The translations under genes and the position numbers were made by a program. From positions 930,001 through 994,000 of the forward strand of contig OX621169.1 in the NCBI GenBank assembly GCA_951640195.1: 64,000 nucleotides of DNA, read 5' to 3'. Every line of letters starts with the position of its first letter. Positions within the stretch are counted from its first letter, which is position 1. A model generated the notes under the pieces. That model searched no databases, was not told the DNA's origin, and saw nothing but the letters and a program-made list of their open reading frames with translations. The stretch comes from Porpolomopsis calyptriformis (lineage: Eukaryota; Basidiomycota; Agaricomycetes; Agaricales; Hygrophoraceae). Shown here in pieces: positions 10,397 through 23,744 of this stretch.

Positions 10397-12027
10397 CTAC
10401 AAGTCCGAGAATGGTGAAACTGGTGACACAGGGTGCAGGCGACCCGGCCTAGCGTCGGCCCTAATCCATTCCGACAGACTAGGTAACGGGATGGGTTGGT
10501 CGTGATCATCAACCTCCAGAGGGAATGTACTTAGGCGCGGCACTCCCTCGAGCGATCCGTAATAAGATTGGGTGTCCGAGTGGTCAGGGGCGACAGGGAG
10601 GCGTCGGTCTCGAAAATCTTCAACATATCTCGATCCCTCTCGCCCCACGCTCTTCTTGCGGGTCGCGGGCAACGAGAGGGGCAAGACGACGCGGGTTACA
10701 GGAGCGGCTTCCTTCCTGATGAACGGTGCATCAATGCCACGCCGGATGGTGGGGCGGTTCGGCAAATTGTCCTGCTTGTCTTCTGCCTTCCCGGATTCTA
10801 AATCTAGTCGTGACTCAGCCAGCGAGTCTCTGTTCGTGCTTGATCCATCGTCACCTGCGACGGAATTAGTCTTGGGCGTTGTCGTTGGAATTGGAAGGGC
10901 TGCAAGGGTGTCCCATTCGAACCACGGGATGGCGTAGATCGTCTCTGACCATACTATAGGGTACGTGCTAGCGTGTATGGCTGACGTGACGAACAGTAAG
11001 AGAAAGTACCCAAACACTGAGCATGGTCCGTCAATAAATTGAAATTCGATCAGATCAAAACGGGAAGTATACACACAGATCATAGTTTCAAACCACATGG
11101 CGAGAATGAGTAGGGATGATGAAGCACATGTTGGGAAGGGCGCTGGAAGACCGGAAGAATCAGAATTAATGTATGGCCACAAGCATGCAAAAACAAACCA
11201 GTGCTGGACTGGCACATGAAAAGGGGACCATTGGCCGTTGCACTGAACGTGGCACCTTGAACACAGAATGTAAGTCAAGGATAAATAATCCCTGCGGGAC
11301 AAAACGAACCGATCTGAAAAATGCTCAAGACCGCAGTCCATGCGCATTCAGACCTGACCAGTGCCACCTTCAAGCTTGGCTTGAGTACTTCGACCAAGCT
11401 CCTGAATGCGTCCAGCATCAGTTCCGCAAAACTTTTTGCGAAGTTGTGAACGTACATTGTGACGAGCAGGAGGATCACGCAGCAGTTGAATATGGTAAAA
11501 ACTATAGCTCCGGGTACTATTCTCGAAATATGGCGTTATGATACAGATGAGATGGGCAGTGGCCAAAGGCTCACCAGCTATTCCAGATAGCTTTGTGGCA
11601 TGAACATTCCATGACGCAAAAATGAGGACGATAATGTTCAGATACACCAAGAGCGCTACCCGACGTCCGTCGTCAGTCTTCCAACGCCACCAGTTCGTAA
11701 ATAGCGAGTGCTCACAGAGGGATACTAGTCGGACGATAAGGAACGGGTTTTGCATCAGTTGTTGCGTATGAGCCCGAGGCTTGACGTTAGGCAAAGACAG
11801 TGGTGCGTTTCAAAGAATGTGTTGAGGTCAAGGATAATCGTACTTGTGAGTCGTCAGCGCAGAGGTGCAAGCGGACAAGTCGGCTTTGAAGCCTATTGTC
11901 AAACAATGGCCACCGTTACCTTGTGTGGAGAACAATGCGCATGTACTGTATTCCGCACAACAACAACAATTCTCTCTCCACACGTAAGGGCCGACCAAAT
12001 CAAGCTTGGAGAGGCACAATCCTGCAT
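10397..12027 (-). CDS. multi-pass membrane protein with long cytoplasmic tail (tandem copy 1)
   Basis: I do not recognise the family. The last exon (about 10397-11020) has a membrane helix starting VFGYFLLLF, then a long Pro/Ser/Arg-rich tail ending HPVSPVSPFSDL at TAG 10397-10399. Upstream exons encode further hydrophobic segments, including RRVALLVYLNIIVLIFASW. The neighbouring upstream gene (12245-13931) has the same layout: an intron immediately before a helix containing FGYFLLLF, and a tail with VSPVSPPS. The two look like an old tandem duplication. The gene is broken into many short exons, and I could not build a complete frame-consistent model; the 5' end at 12027 is a guess. A seven-helix receptor is possible but unproven. 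Confidence 0.45.
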
Positions 12028-12244
12028 TGTTGAGGACCTGGCGATGCTCGCAATAATGACTCGCCGTCGGCGGTGTATCTGAGGTTGACCAAAAAGGATA
12101 TTTTGGTAGGGTAACACTGACAGTCTAACTTGCAAAAAAAAAATATACACTATGAATGGATTATACCGTACACACCACATCATTAGTTGGAGAAATGAAC
12201 GAAGGGACGGTTAGCACCCGGCGTTAACCTAACACTCGAATTCC

Positions 12245-13931
12245 TCAACGACCTCGGGTCCCCTGGCCAAACGAACTAACCTTCGATAAATCCAACGGTG
12301 GCGGTCGAGTCCAATCCCCTGTCTGCGATCTCGAGCGTGACCGCGGTCCTGCTGGTCGCGTGCGAAGAGAGACTGTCGCAGAGGGAGGCGACACAGGCGA
12401 AACCATCTTCAGTGGTGCACTGTGTGGCGGAGATGACGGCCCAAACCGCGGCGGCGCCATCTTGCGCTTTTCACGCACAGGCCGCGAGATGGCGTCCGTG
12501 CGGGGCCAGTTGCCAAGTGGGGGAGGCGACCGACCCAAGGGCTTCACTCGCGCCGTGGATTGAGCATCATAAGGAAGAGACGCGAGGGTAGTCTGCACGT
12601 GAGTGGGGTAGAATGAGCTTGCCAGATAGCCAGCGGATGAGCCACTTGGCTTCCGAGTCGTCTGTCTAGGGGGAACAGCGACTGGAGGGGGCCGTATCAC
12701 ATAAGTGGTTTGAGGTTGTATGTGGAAGGGTTCGATTTTGTTTTCGGGGCTCGCCGCTTGTCGGTATGCAAATAACGAGGGTGCTATGGCACGACGTGGC
12801 CGCGGTGCGATAATACTCGTGAAGGATTTCCTGTTCGTAAGTCCGGTAGTAGACGTCGGCACACTTTCTTCTGAACCTGGAGGCTTAGACAAATTGAAAT
12901 GGCGGACTGGGCGATACCAGATGCGGGGATCATCTCTGGAATACACGATCGCCGAAATGAACAACAATAAGAAATAGCCAAAGACTACGGAAAGAATGAG
13001 TAATGAACCCCCCAAAGGCTAAGCCGTTCACGTACGGACGAGAGAACAGATCCAGGTGAAGGCCAATAAACCCTGCGCAGACGAGCAAGAGGTTGGAATC
13101 GCGGAGACAGCTGGGAACGGTGTATATCAGAAAGAACTGGGTATTAGTAAGCACGGAACTCACTTGAAGGTGAGCAGAAGTAGCTCGGTACTATAGTAGA
13201 GAGACCAATAGCACCAGCTGCCCAGAAAAAATTAGCATCATTCCAAAGCAGTCATAAACACGGAAACGCACAAAACTCGAAGCAGAAGAACACTGCGACC
13301 CATAGACATTCAAACCAGACTTGACAGGTGAATGACTTTCTCCGGACGAGCTCCGTGAAGATCCTACAACCGTTGGGTGACTAAGGGCCAAGAAAATAAA
13401 AGAGTGGAATCCATACATAAGAAAAATGAAGGCAAGACCAAAGGAACCAAGGAAGATGAGGAAGGCATCAATTTGAACTGTGGCAACGAGAACGATGAGG
13501 GCCGTGGCCACCGTGGAATGGATGGACGTACGATTGCGATTGATAGCCTGCGCAATGAAAAAGTTCCAGACAGAGACACTGCATACAACTGCATTGGAGA
13601 GGATGAAGACAGCTAGATGGGGAAACGCCAACGACGATCAGAGGGTCGGTGTGAGCTATGGGAGAGGACGGTTGCTCACCATACATCAAGTACCTGCATG
13701 ATGAGATTAAGGACAGCATGTTTCGTTGAGCAGTGTGCAGGACAAAAGCATCAAGGCCTGGGAGCCGTTGACTGTCTTTTGCAGTGCGATGATGAAGACG
13801 TAGCGAAGCCAGCTCTTAGCATTTCCAAATTCGGAAACGTGACAGTCGTTGTAAACCCACGTGGCAACTTCAAGCCCAGCGATAAAGAGCGGAAGGCCGC
13901 AGAAGGCCTCATGAAACAACGCCGGAGACAT
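12245..13931 (-). CDS. multi-pass membrane protein with long cytoplasmic tail (tandem copy 2)
   Basis: Probable start MSPALFHEAFCGLPLF at 13931, followed by a first hydrophobic helix. Later exons give AVVCSVSVWNFFIAQ, a pair of helices (TALIVLVATVQIDAFLIFL and LAFIFLMYGFHSFIFLAL), then GLLAFTWICSLV joined to LFGYFLLLFISAIV. The last exon encodes a basic, Pro/Ser-rich tail of about 220 residues ending GQGTRGR at TGA 12245-12247. The helix count of about seven and the disordered tail resemble a receptor, but I see no motif tying it to STE3, Git3 or mPR families. It shares the FGYFLLLF helix, the intron placed just before it and VSPVSP tail motifs with the next gene downstream. Exons upstream of 13640 are uncertain. 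Confidence 0.5.
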
Positions 13932-14114
13932 TAATATGCTTCGATCCACAGATATAGGTACACGCATACAATGTCTACCACTCATCATCTCCACGGCCAT
14001 CTATGGGTTGCACAGCACTCTTGCCGGGTCTTCCGGGGACAAATGTCAGGAGTCGAACATCTCGTGTTTCGGTGAATTGGGCATCACGGTCTTCCTGTCA
14101 ACGTGCCTGCCACG

Positions 14115-17100
14115 CTAGATTCCAGCCGCTGTGTGGAGAGGCGGACGCGAGATAATCGAGGAATTACTATGCGGCTTTTTAAACGTTTTGCACACCGGAT
14201 TCCGTGGGCGGGGCAGCTGAATGTACGATCGAACTTCGTGTGAGGAGTCCAGTGAAAGATGTCCAACCATTTCAAGCAGCACGCCTCCAATCGTCTGACC
14301 TCGTCGAATGCGCATGTCTGGACGGTGCCAAATTCAGCTCACATAATATTACTTACCATCCACGAAACACGCGTACCACAGACCTCGCCTACAAGCCTAG
14401 CGACACCTATCCGGACTCCAACAACTTGGTCGTATGCCAGAGGGATGATGGCCTTCCAAAAGCCATCATCTGCCACCCAGACCGGTTGCCCGTCGTCTCC
14501 GGGAACGACCAGGGCATGCTGACATGCAACGAATCTACATAGAGATAAGTCAAGTTGTCAATGAGTGATAAATTGGCATCACATACGTCATCCGTCTGCG
14601 ATATGAACCGGGATCCGCCAGGCCCAGAATATCATTCCGGAGATCATCGAGCACATCCGGTCGGTCTGCAAACAGCTCCCAGATGGGGGAAACCTGTACG
14701 CAGCAATTTCTAGAAGACCGAAAAACAAGGATCAATAAAACTTACAGAAGACGTCCCAACCTCCCTAACACTAGCCACGCCATCTTCCAGTGCCCTCTTC
14801 AACAACCCTCTGATCAGTTCGGGAAACTGCCACCCTACCAACCGCGCAAGTCCAAGGATGGCTTTTGCAGCACCTTCCCGTTCCCTCCATCCATTTAAAA
14901 CGTCCTCCTCCCACGCTTTTAATAACCCCTTTACGATCATCCCGCTGGCTTCCACTCCAGCTGGATCGGCACCCAGTAGTGCCTCTACAAACACATTCAC
15001 ACACTCTACAGCTCTCATTCGTACCGCCTCCTCTTCACACCGCACAGAATCGAACCAAACCCCCATTAGATCCCTGCGCGCGTGATCTGGGCCAACTATC
15101 CGCGCGAGCTCCCCCAGACTCGCGGCGAGTGTTTGCCGAACCCTAACCTCGCGCCTGGCAGCCAAATCCAAGTACGCCTCCCTCAGCGTGTCCCATTGAG
15201 TTCGCCCTAGTGTAAGCGAGACTGCAGGATAATTAAACGCACAGACAAGTGCACGCGATGGCTCGTCGTAAAATACCTCCACGGCTGATGGTGACAATAG
15301 GGGGGCGGTCGGAGATGTCTCTATCCGCTCAAAATTTGACCCTAGACTTTTCTCGTGTCCCTCCACGCCCTGCTGCACGTCTCTTAACCGTCGATCTTCC
15401 CTTTTCCCAAGGAACAGTCTGAGAAGTTCCTCAGGTGGACCACACTCGTCGTGGAGAAATGTATACATCACCTCTCCCAGCACTTCGAGAACACCCAAGC
15501 GCACTTCTGCTGATTCATCCTTTGACAAAGGGATAAGGGTGTCAAGTGCGAGCTCGCGACGTCGCCTAGGGGATAGACGCGAGAGTATCGCCGGAAGGGC
15601 AAATAATGCCGAGTAGCGTACGTGCCAAACTGGGTCGATGCGGAGGTTCTCAAATAAAGGAAGCTAGGTCGAATAGTTAGAGCCGACGGTATTCCATAGG
15701 GAGCATCCATTTACCAGAGAACATAACACAACTTCGTTTGGGACAACTTTAGCCAGCGCGCCGAGAGTAAACGTCGCCTCCCGACGTACAAGATACACTT
15801 CATCCGTCCCGACCCTCTCAACTTCATTCACGAAAGACGGTTCGACGTCCTCGTTCAATAAACCTGAATAATTGTCAAGCAAATTTGTGAGTAGGCAGGA
15901 CGACACAACCATACCGCTGGCGGTAACAGCAGCCATCAAACTCATACTGGAGAGCCTTCCGGCGGCGGCTTGTTCTTGCTTTGCGTAGCCTTCCTCGTCA
16001 ACTGGGATAGGGGAATTAATACCGGAGATTTCAGTTTCGTCACCGACCTCGACATCCATGGCTTCTGCACTACCATGCATGGATATCGGGGTAGGTACAG
16101 TCGCCGCGGATGAGGTATCTGTGTCTATTACCATGGCTGAAAAATCCTCTTGGGCCAATTCTCCATCTTCCTCTGAAAAGACACCATCAAACTCATCATC
16201 GTCCAGCCGACCAATTCCAATGACAACCTGTTGCAGGAGTTCCTGCTCAAATAGTCGTCTTTCCCCGGGACCAAAAAAACCCACGCCCACGCGCTTGTCC
16301 AGCTCGTCCCTCTCCTTAGCAAGCTCATCGGTTTCTGCGCCGTTTCTGCTCACATTCGCGGAGATATGATCACGCTCATCCGCTCTCCGGATTCTTCGGA
16401 GGAAGTCAACAACGGCATGGCGTGCACCGCCACCGACAAGGAAGTTTGGACTCAATAGAAGCGTGGCGAGTATGGGCGTAAATGCTTGAACCGAAATAGG
16501 CGTCGGATTTAGTGTTGTTATGTCTTGGTTCGAAAGGTCGTCTGTTGTCAGTTGGCAGTGCTGAAAGGTTGATGAATACAGTTGGATCGTTGGTGCAATG
16601 GTTGATTCGTACCGTAAAAAACCACCACATGACTGGAACGAGTTCTGCGGCCAGTGCCTCTTTGACTGACTCGTCTTTAAAATTTGAAAATGAAGGTAAT
16701 TAATTGGAAGGGTGATCTTGGGAGAACCGCGAAGACAAACGGACCTTCGTCCATGGCAAGGCTTCCAAGGAGGGGTAGGACGTATTCGACGGCTTCTTGT
16801 GATGTGACCTGATCAAGGGAGAGTGGGAGGGCACGAGTGATGAAGATGCGGTGAGAGGTTGTTTTGCTACGAGAAAAGAGGTATATCTTTTCAAGCGTGC
16901 TAAGAGCCTCGTCGTCTAGCGTGGTATCAAAAGGTTGGGTGAGTGTCGGAAACGTGTCCTCTGGGGGGAGCTCGCGTGTGACGGGGCCGGCCGGGGTCGA
17001 GAATGGAGAGTGAAGGGAGAGGGTGGGCAAAGAGGCAGAGAGAGGCGGGAACGTGGACAAAGAGGGCAGCGGGGGTGTGGCCGTCGAGGACGCGGAATTG

Positions 17101-17420
17101 AAGGGTGATGGTGAAGGCGGGCGTTCTACGGGCGTGGGCAGCTCAATTGGGGAAAATTGGAGCGGTATAGGATGTTGTATTCCGAGTGAGACCGGGTCCT
17201 CACTAAGAGGGCTGGAGGGTGCGGTGTGGAACTGGAGTTCGCCGAACGGAGTGGGCGGTCCACTGTGTAGGCGCTCGTCAAACGGGGTAGAAGATGCGGT
17301 ATCAAAGGAGAAGCTGTCAAAAGGATCGTCTGGTGAGGAGGAGGAAGGGGTGAGGGTGAGTGTGCCAAACAAGGGGGGAGGGATGGGAATGTAAGTAGGA
17401 CGGGACTGAGCGCCGGACAT
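14115..17420 (-). CDS. PP4 regulatory subunit 1-like HEAT-repeat protein
   Basis: Resembles PPP4R1, a HEAT-repeat regulator of protein phosphatase 4. The N-terminal 150 residues from MSGAQSRPTYIP (ATG 17420) are Pro/Ser-rich and disordered. HEAT repeats begin with LEKIYLFSRSKTTSHRIF and SLAMDEDESVKEALAAELVP, and continue through repeats such as LPLFENLRIDPVWHVRYSAL, SKDESAEVRLGVLEVLGEV and REVRVRQTLAASLGELARI to the final repeat containing GHLSLDSSHEVRSYI. A long acidic insert lies between early repeats (VFSEEDGELAQEDF), as in PPP4R1. The last intron fits the HEAT frame only with the donor GTACGC near 14373, although a stronger GTAAGT lies 20 bases further on; using that instead gives a different C-terminus. 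Stop at TAG 14115-14117. Family assignment is by repeat pattern and domain layout. Confidence 0.75.
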
Positions 17421-17581
17421 GGTCAAACGGGTTGAAGCCAGTTGAAGAGGATAATAAATAAATAAATAATAAAAATTTAAAAAAAATAACGGAAACTGTG
17501 GACTTGACGGACCGCGGTCTAGGTCTGACGTCATTCAATCTAGAATTGGCAATGGCTAGGAACATGATGATGTCATTGGTA

Positions 17582-19286
<1,705 letters not shown>

Positions 19287-19297
19287 CCAGCAACGAT

Positions 19298-19308
19298 GAT
19301 ATATATAG
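19298..19308 (-). promoter_or_regulatory. TATA-like element of the aminotransferase gene
   Basis: The minus strand reads CTATATATATC here, preceded by TGACGTGA, a CRE/ATF-like site. It lies only about 13 bases upstream of the first ATG (19286) but about 60 bases upstream of the second in-frame ATG (19238). If it directs transcription about 30 bases downstream, the main mRNA would start inside the long leader and use the second ATG. Confidence 0.45.
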
Positions 19309-19820
19309 TGTCACGTCAGAGGTGAGTTTTAAGGAATGGAGGGCGGGCGATGGAAAAACGGACCAAGAAGTATGGGGGAGTGCTATCACGTGGATCTGCT
19401 ATGTGGGGGGATCGGGTCAATCAGCACCTGAATCCCGTTGGCAAACCACCAGAGGCCGACAATAACTCGTGAAAGCCGGGAAAGACGAGAGCACGCACGG
19501 CTTTGGAATTTATATCGTCGGATGGTGATAATCGATGGCCGAAAGGTTGAGGCAAAAAGTGGCGCCGACTCGTTACGTACTTGAAATCACACCACCAGAA
19601 AAGGGGGGAAGGAAGGGAATCTATTCAAGGGGGGGTTGCGCGGATTATGGCTACTAGATATAGGTATGGAAACAAAAAAAAAAAAATAGTGTGAGATACA
19701 AAGGCCAGAATGAAGTGCTGTCCGTAGCAGGGAACGAGGGGGGGAGAGAGGGGTGCACGATACATCGGGCCAGCGGAAGTAGGAAAAGAAGAGAATGATG
19801 ATGCGGACACAACGGAGCGG

Positions 19821-20117
19821 TTACGCCGTCGCCATCTTGGACGCAACGGTCCGCTCGCTCTCCAGCTTTGCCTTGTTCCTATCGAAAGCCTGCTGGCGGC
19901 AGTCTTCTAGGTTGTAGCAATTGTGGTGTTCGGGTAGGCGATGCTGGTGAAATACGCCATCAGCTATGCGGGAAACAAAAAACAAAAAAAATTAGAGGCG
20001 GAAACACACCTCGCCACAGAATTGGGCCCGACAGTGTGGACATTCTCCAACGATACGGAGGACGGCAGAATTACAGGGGATTTCACCTTGAAGTTCGCAG
20101 CGTTTCTTGGCCGGCAT
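19821..20117 (-). CDS. small AN1-type zinc-finger protein
   Basis: Two exons (20010-20117 and 19821-19943) join in frame to 76 residues, starting MPAKKRCELQGE and ending SERTVASKMATA. The segment GECPHCRAQFCGE followed by HRLPEHHNC matches the AN1 pattern CxxC, FC, HRxPExHxC, split by the intron between E and H. AN1 proteins bind ubiquitin-pathway or Cdc48-associated partners; small fungal members such as Tmc1 and Cuz1 respond to proteasome stress. A second pair of cysteines lies N-terminal, and the C-terminal CRQQAFDRNKAKLESER is predicted helical. The protein is shorter than Tmc1 or Cuz1 and may be the whole module. The exact role is unknown. Confidence 0.82.
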
Positions 20118-20349
20118 GTGTAGTTGCTGAGTGATGTGTGAGTGACTTGGTCCCGGAAACGATGATCAGCAGGAATAATCCGAACACTTACGGTGGGGGG
20201 GGGGGAGGGGAAGAAAGAGATGTGGCAGTGACTCGTTGTTTGATCCAAGGGCAAAGTTGCGTAGGGACGCGTCAGTCAGCCTTAATGAGGCATTGTCAAT
20301 TTATCACGTGTACGATTGCCACTGTTACACTGCCACAATTTATCTAAGC

Positions 20350-21842
20350 TTAGCGGGATCTTCCCTCAGGATAACCAAACCAGACACCAGCTATCAGGAT
20401 GCAGTTTGCCGCAAGGAGGATACCAGATGAAAGTCGCGTGGAGGGGAAGATGTTCCAAGAGTATTCGATGCATAGAATAATCCCAAGTCTGAAATGCAAT
20501 TTAGTCCGCTGTTTCATTCAAAGAGCGGGACATTACTTGATTATGAGAGGGTAACGAGTCCTCCACGCGAGGAAGGGAAGCTGTTGCGCATACCAAGAGT
20601 AAAACTGGTAGTGGAGCGAACGGGCAAAAAAGATGCCAATCAAATTCGAGGTGAAGAGTACCGTCGCAATATCTGTTTCGCCAAGTCAAAAAAAAAAATG
20701 AGACAAGAGGGTTGAACCCACAATCAGCGGTTACTGGCAGGAAACTGGCGGGAAATGCGGGTCGGCGAATGCCTCTTTTGATAACAGCCCCAACACTACC
20801 ATCTCGTCTGCACCACTTGAACAAGCCGAATCCCAACAGTGTGAAAATATGTCCAATCAACAAGCCCCTCGACCACCCAGAGCTTAAAAAAGTCTCTTCG
20901 GTTACAAATCTCCAATTCACCGTCCATCGATATAGAAAGACGCGTTGGAGATCGAAGGAAGCTTGGAGGTACGACCAAGGATTCTTCCGAAGAAAAGGCA
21001 AGGAAAGTATCACTTGGCTGATAATAAGAGTCAACAGATGCCGTGTCGTCTGCAACAAGCCGCCCCGCTTGAAGAGTATGACGAGCAATCCTGGCAAATA
21101 CAGGAGAATCGACATCTTTACGGACAGCGCCGCACTTCAACGAACGGGGAGTGAGTATACGTCTTTACACAATTCAGAGTGTCATACCTGAAAAGCAATA
21201 TGCCCAAATCATCCCAGCCTGTCTGGAATGAAAGAGTAGCAGCTTGGACAGCGACTACAGACCAGCAATCGTTGAAAAGACGCAGGACGTAGATGGAGTG
21301 AAGTCTTTTGCTCAAAGGCAAAACGAGAAGGAGCCAGTTGGGCACTCCCCCGGCTTGACCATAGACGGCGCAAGTAAGCGCGACAGAACTGATGTAGAGC
21401 GCAGAATAGATATGCTGAGCGGTCGTGATATCCTTCCCAGAGTTGGTGATATCGTAAAGTAGATGGTGAATGTGTACATGCCCAGCAGGATAGCTGGATT
21501 TAACTCAATGTTTTTATGCATGAAGATAATAAACCACGCACACAAGAGGTCCCGTTGGCCCAACGATCAAGGAGTAGTCGCGTTCGCCTCTTAGATAGAG
21601 CTCCACCTGCATCATATAGGTTTTCCAGTCAATTTCCGTATCTGCGTCAATCCGAGTCCGTCAGATTTCATTTGCCAAAGTAATGGATGGGTCTTCTGAC
21701 AGGGCACGAAACGGACGACGAGTTGCGTTAAGATACCATCGCCTAAAATCACCAGGCAGGCCAGGGCCCAAAAGCGAGCTGGATCCGTCAAAAGTGACCA
21801 TAGCTGTCGTCGTAGTCTACCGATACAATTCGCGGCAAACAT
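20350..21842 (-). CDS. ALG3: dolichyl-P-Man:Man5GlcNAc2-PP-dolichol alpha-1,3-mannosyltransferase
   Basis: ER membrane mannosyltransferase that adds the sixth mannose to the lipid-linked oligosaccharide, the first lumenal step, using dolichol-phosphate-mannose. The N-terminal helix precedes [16 protein letters not shown], and an exon junction creates [19 protein letters not shown], an ALG3 signature. [29 protein letters not shown] and especially [18 protein letters not shown] identify the family. Downstream exons give [19 protein letters not shown] and a last exon with [14 protein letters not shown] ending at TAA 20350-20352. At least six introns fit in frame. The start is the ATG at 21842 ([14 protein letters not shown]). 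The divergent F-box gene begins 112 bp away. Confidence 0.93.
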
Positions 21843-21954
21843 GGGCTGTGTTGGCAGATCGGTCAGCTTGCTTTTACTGCAACCATCATGTAGGTCCTCA
21901 TACGCGCCTCGCTCGAATTGATGTGCTCACGTCCACCAGAGTTCGTAACCAAAG

Positions 21955-22971
21955 ATGCGACGAACAGAAATCCCTGTTGATGTTCTGGAGGTTATTTTGG
22001 CTTACCTCGATCAGCCAGATCTTGCCGCCGTCTGCCTCGTAAACACCGTCTGCTGCGCCTATGCACGAAATGTTCTTTATCACAATCTAACCCTTCGGAC
22101 TGCCATGGGACTCTACACCACATTGGTCCAGTACCCCGATCTTGCTAGGCGAGTTCAATCCTGCACGGTCTGCGATGTAAATTCGGATTATATGCTTCCG
22201 CTCAGCGAGGCGTTATGCAACATGTCGTCTCTTCGCACCCTAAAATTGAACTTCAGTGGTTCGCATTCGTGGATCCTGACTGGGTGCTATTTCAAGCTAC
22301 GGGCATTTTCATGCAGCCTCTCGTTCGACTCTAGTCTCCAAGCATTTTTGGAGCGTCAGCCTGATTTGACAAACGTCACTTTCGTGGCTTTCGATTCTCC
22401 ACCAAGATTTGAGTCTTCATTTCTACCCAATATATCTCGCATCGCCGCACCCTGGTCTTGGGTCCAGCAGCTCATTCTCAACAGACCCGTGAGCGATGTC
22501 ACCATTCTTGTTCTCAATTTCGACGAGCATTTCAGCGAGTTTTTCAACATCAACTTCTTATCTCTCCCCGCCACACCTATCAAAAAACTGCGAATTGATG
22601 ATTTTTACCTTCACGGTAAATCCGTGGAGCTGATTGCATCAACTTTACCTTCCCTCGCACACTTGACAATCCGGACCACGTTCGATGGCTATGTTAGCGA
22701 CCTGAGCGGTGTATGTGCACCCCTCCAGCTTTGGGTTGAATCCCTACTGTCAGCCCTTTCCTCTATTCAGACATTCCGCATCCGTCTCGAAACCAACCTC
22801 ACGGAAATGGAAAATATTCCACCCGCAGATGCGTACCTCCTTCTTGTCAAGACCATGTCAGGTCGTTCCCCTCACCTCCAACATTTCGATTTGATGTTCA
22901 CAAATCACCCTGAAGCATCACACTGTTGGAGCCGGATTGGTGGGCAATGGGTTATTTGCGACCGTTGCTAG
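21955..22971 (+). CDS. F-box protein
   Basis: Single-exon gene of 338 residues. The N-terminus (IPVDVLEVILAYLDQPDLAA, then VCLVNTVCCAYARNVLYHNL) is a typical fungal F-box, which would bind Skp1 in an SCF ubiquitin ligase. The rest contains leucine-rich stretches such as MSSLRTLKLNF, KKLRIDDFYL and LPSLAHLTI, which suggest a degenerate leucine-rich substrate-binding domain. The substrate is unknown. The start codon at 21955 places the F-box at the very N-terminus. It ends with WVICDRC before TAG 22969-22971. Expanded F-box families are common in Agaricomycetes. Confidence 0.75.
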   Translation: MRRTEIPVDVLEVILAYLDQPDLAAVCLVNTVCCAYARNVLYHNLTLRTAMGLYTTLVQYPDLARRVQSCTVCDVNSDYMLPLSEALCNMSSLRTLKLNFSGSHSWILTGCYFKLRAFSCSLSFDSSLQAFLERQPDLTNVTFVAFDSPPRFESSFLPNISRIAAPWSWVQQLILNRPVSDVTILVLNFDEHFSEFFNINFLSLPATPIKKLRIDDFYLHGKSVELIASTLPSLAHLTIRTTFDGYVSDLSGVCAPLQLWVESLLSALSSIQTFRIRLETNLTEMENIPPADAYLLLVKTMSGRSPHLQHFDLMFTNHPEASHCWSRIGGQWVICDRC

Positions 22972-23180
22972 CCTTAATCCCCGAGAAAATGTCTTCATTT
23001 ACCAAACTTTCCGTCTCTACGCATGTTTCACCACCACCTTCCGACTCACCCTCGGACGAAAAGATGGTACTTGTGTCGCTAATCACCGAACGCTCTTCGT
23101 TTCGGGAAGACTGAATTCAACGAGAGGATCCAATCAAACTGTTAGTCTGCCGTCGAAAATCAGCTTCTCTTCACAACTAT

Positions 23181-23260
23181 CATCCCACATAATGCGGGGC
23201 ATACGGGAACTGTCGGCAGCGAAGGCAACAGTATCCACATGCCCGGCATTATGTGGGATG
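23181..23260. repeat. 22-bp inverted repeat (stem-loop)
   Basis: The arms are 23181-23202 (CATCCCACATAATGCGGGGC and two more bases) and 23239-23260. They pair over 22 bp with a single mismatch around a 36-base loop. The arms are too long and too exact to be chance in 64 kb. No flanking gene explains it; it lies downstream of the F-box stop codon. Confidence 0.7.
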
Positions 23261-23744
23261 ACGATCATGGAACAAGCTCTCGTTGTTCTACATGATCATC
23301 TGCTCGGATACCTTGAAACGATAGCCACCCTGCTCTGTGCCCTGCAAATGACATTGTCGTTCATACAATACCTTGCCAGCTTGCTTCAACCATCCATTCT
23401 GTATCAACGTCTCACTTCCCGCCTTTGACAAGATGCCAACAATGGCGTCAATGATGGTGACGATGAGGACTCCTTTTGGCTGTGATGTCGGCCATATTAT
23501 TCCCTTCGCCTTATTCATTCTTGGACAGCAGCCTATCCTCCGCCGACGGCAACGGCAACGGCAGACCGTGAACCCCGAACGCGGTTCCTGAAGTGATACG
23601 CTTAGGGAGGAGACGAAAGAAAAGAGACGAACCTAAACGACAATTCCACAAGTCTGGGGCCTAAACCGGTGATCAAGGCTATTACACTGTGGGAAGTAGA
23701 ATAACTGAAACGAAATGAACAATTCACCGAAATGTATTCGGCCG

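Noticed and set aside
10397..13931. STE3-type pheromone receptors of a mating-type locus
   Set aside because: No STE3 motif or pheromone precursor with a CaaX end was found nearby, and the tail sequences do not match.
19625..19820. Minus-strand hydrophobic frame downstream of the AN1 gene
   Set aside because: It lies in the 3' region of the AN1 zinc-finger gene, out of frame with it, and is biased only by homopolymer runs.
23288..23590. Small hydrophobic protein gene of a type common in mushrooms (IIDAIVGILSK with a Cys/Arg-rich tract)
   Set aside because: The Cys/Arg-rich segment lies on the wrong side of the hydrophobic one and no intact frame joins them.
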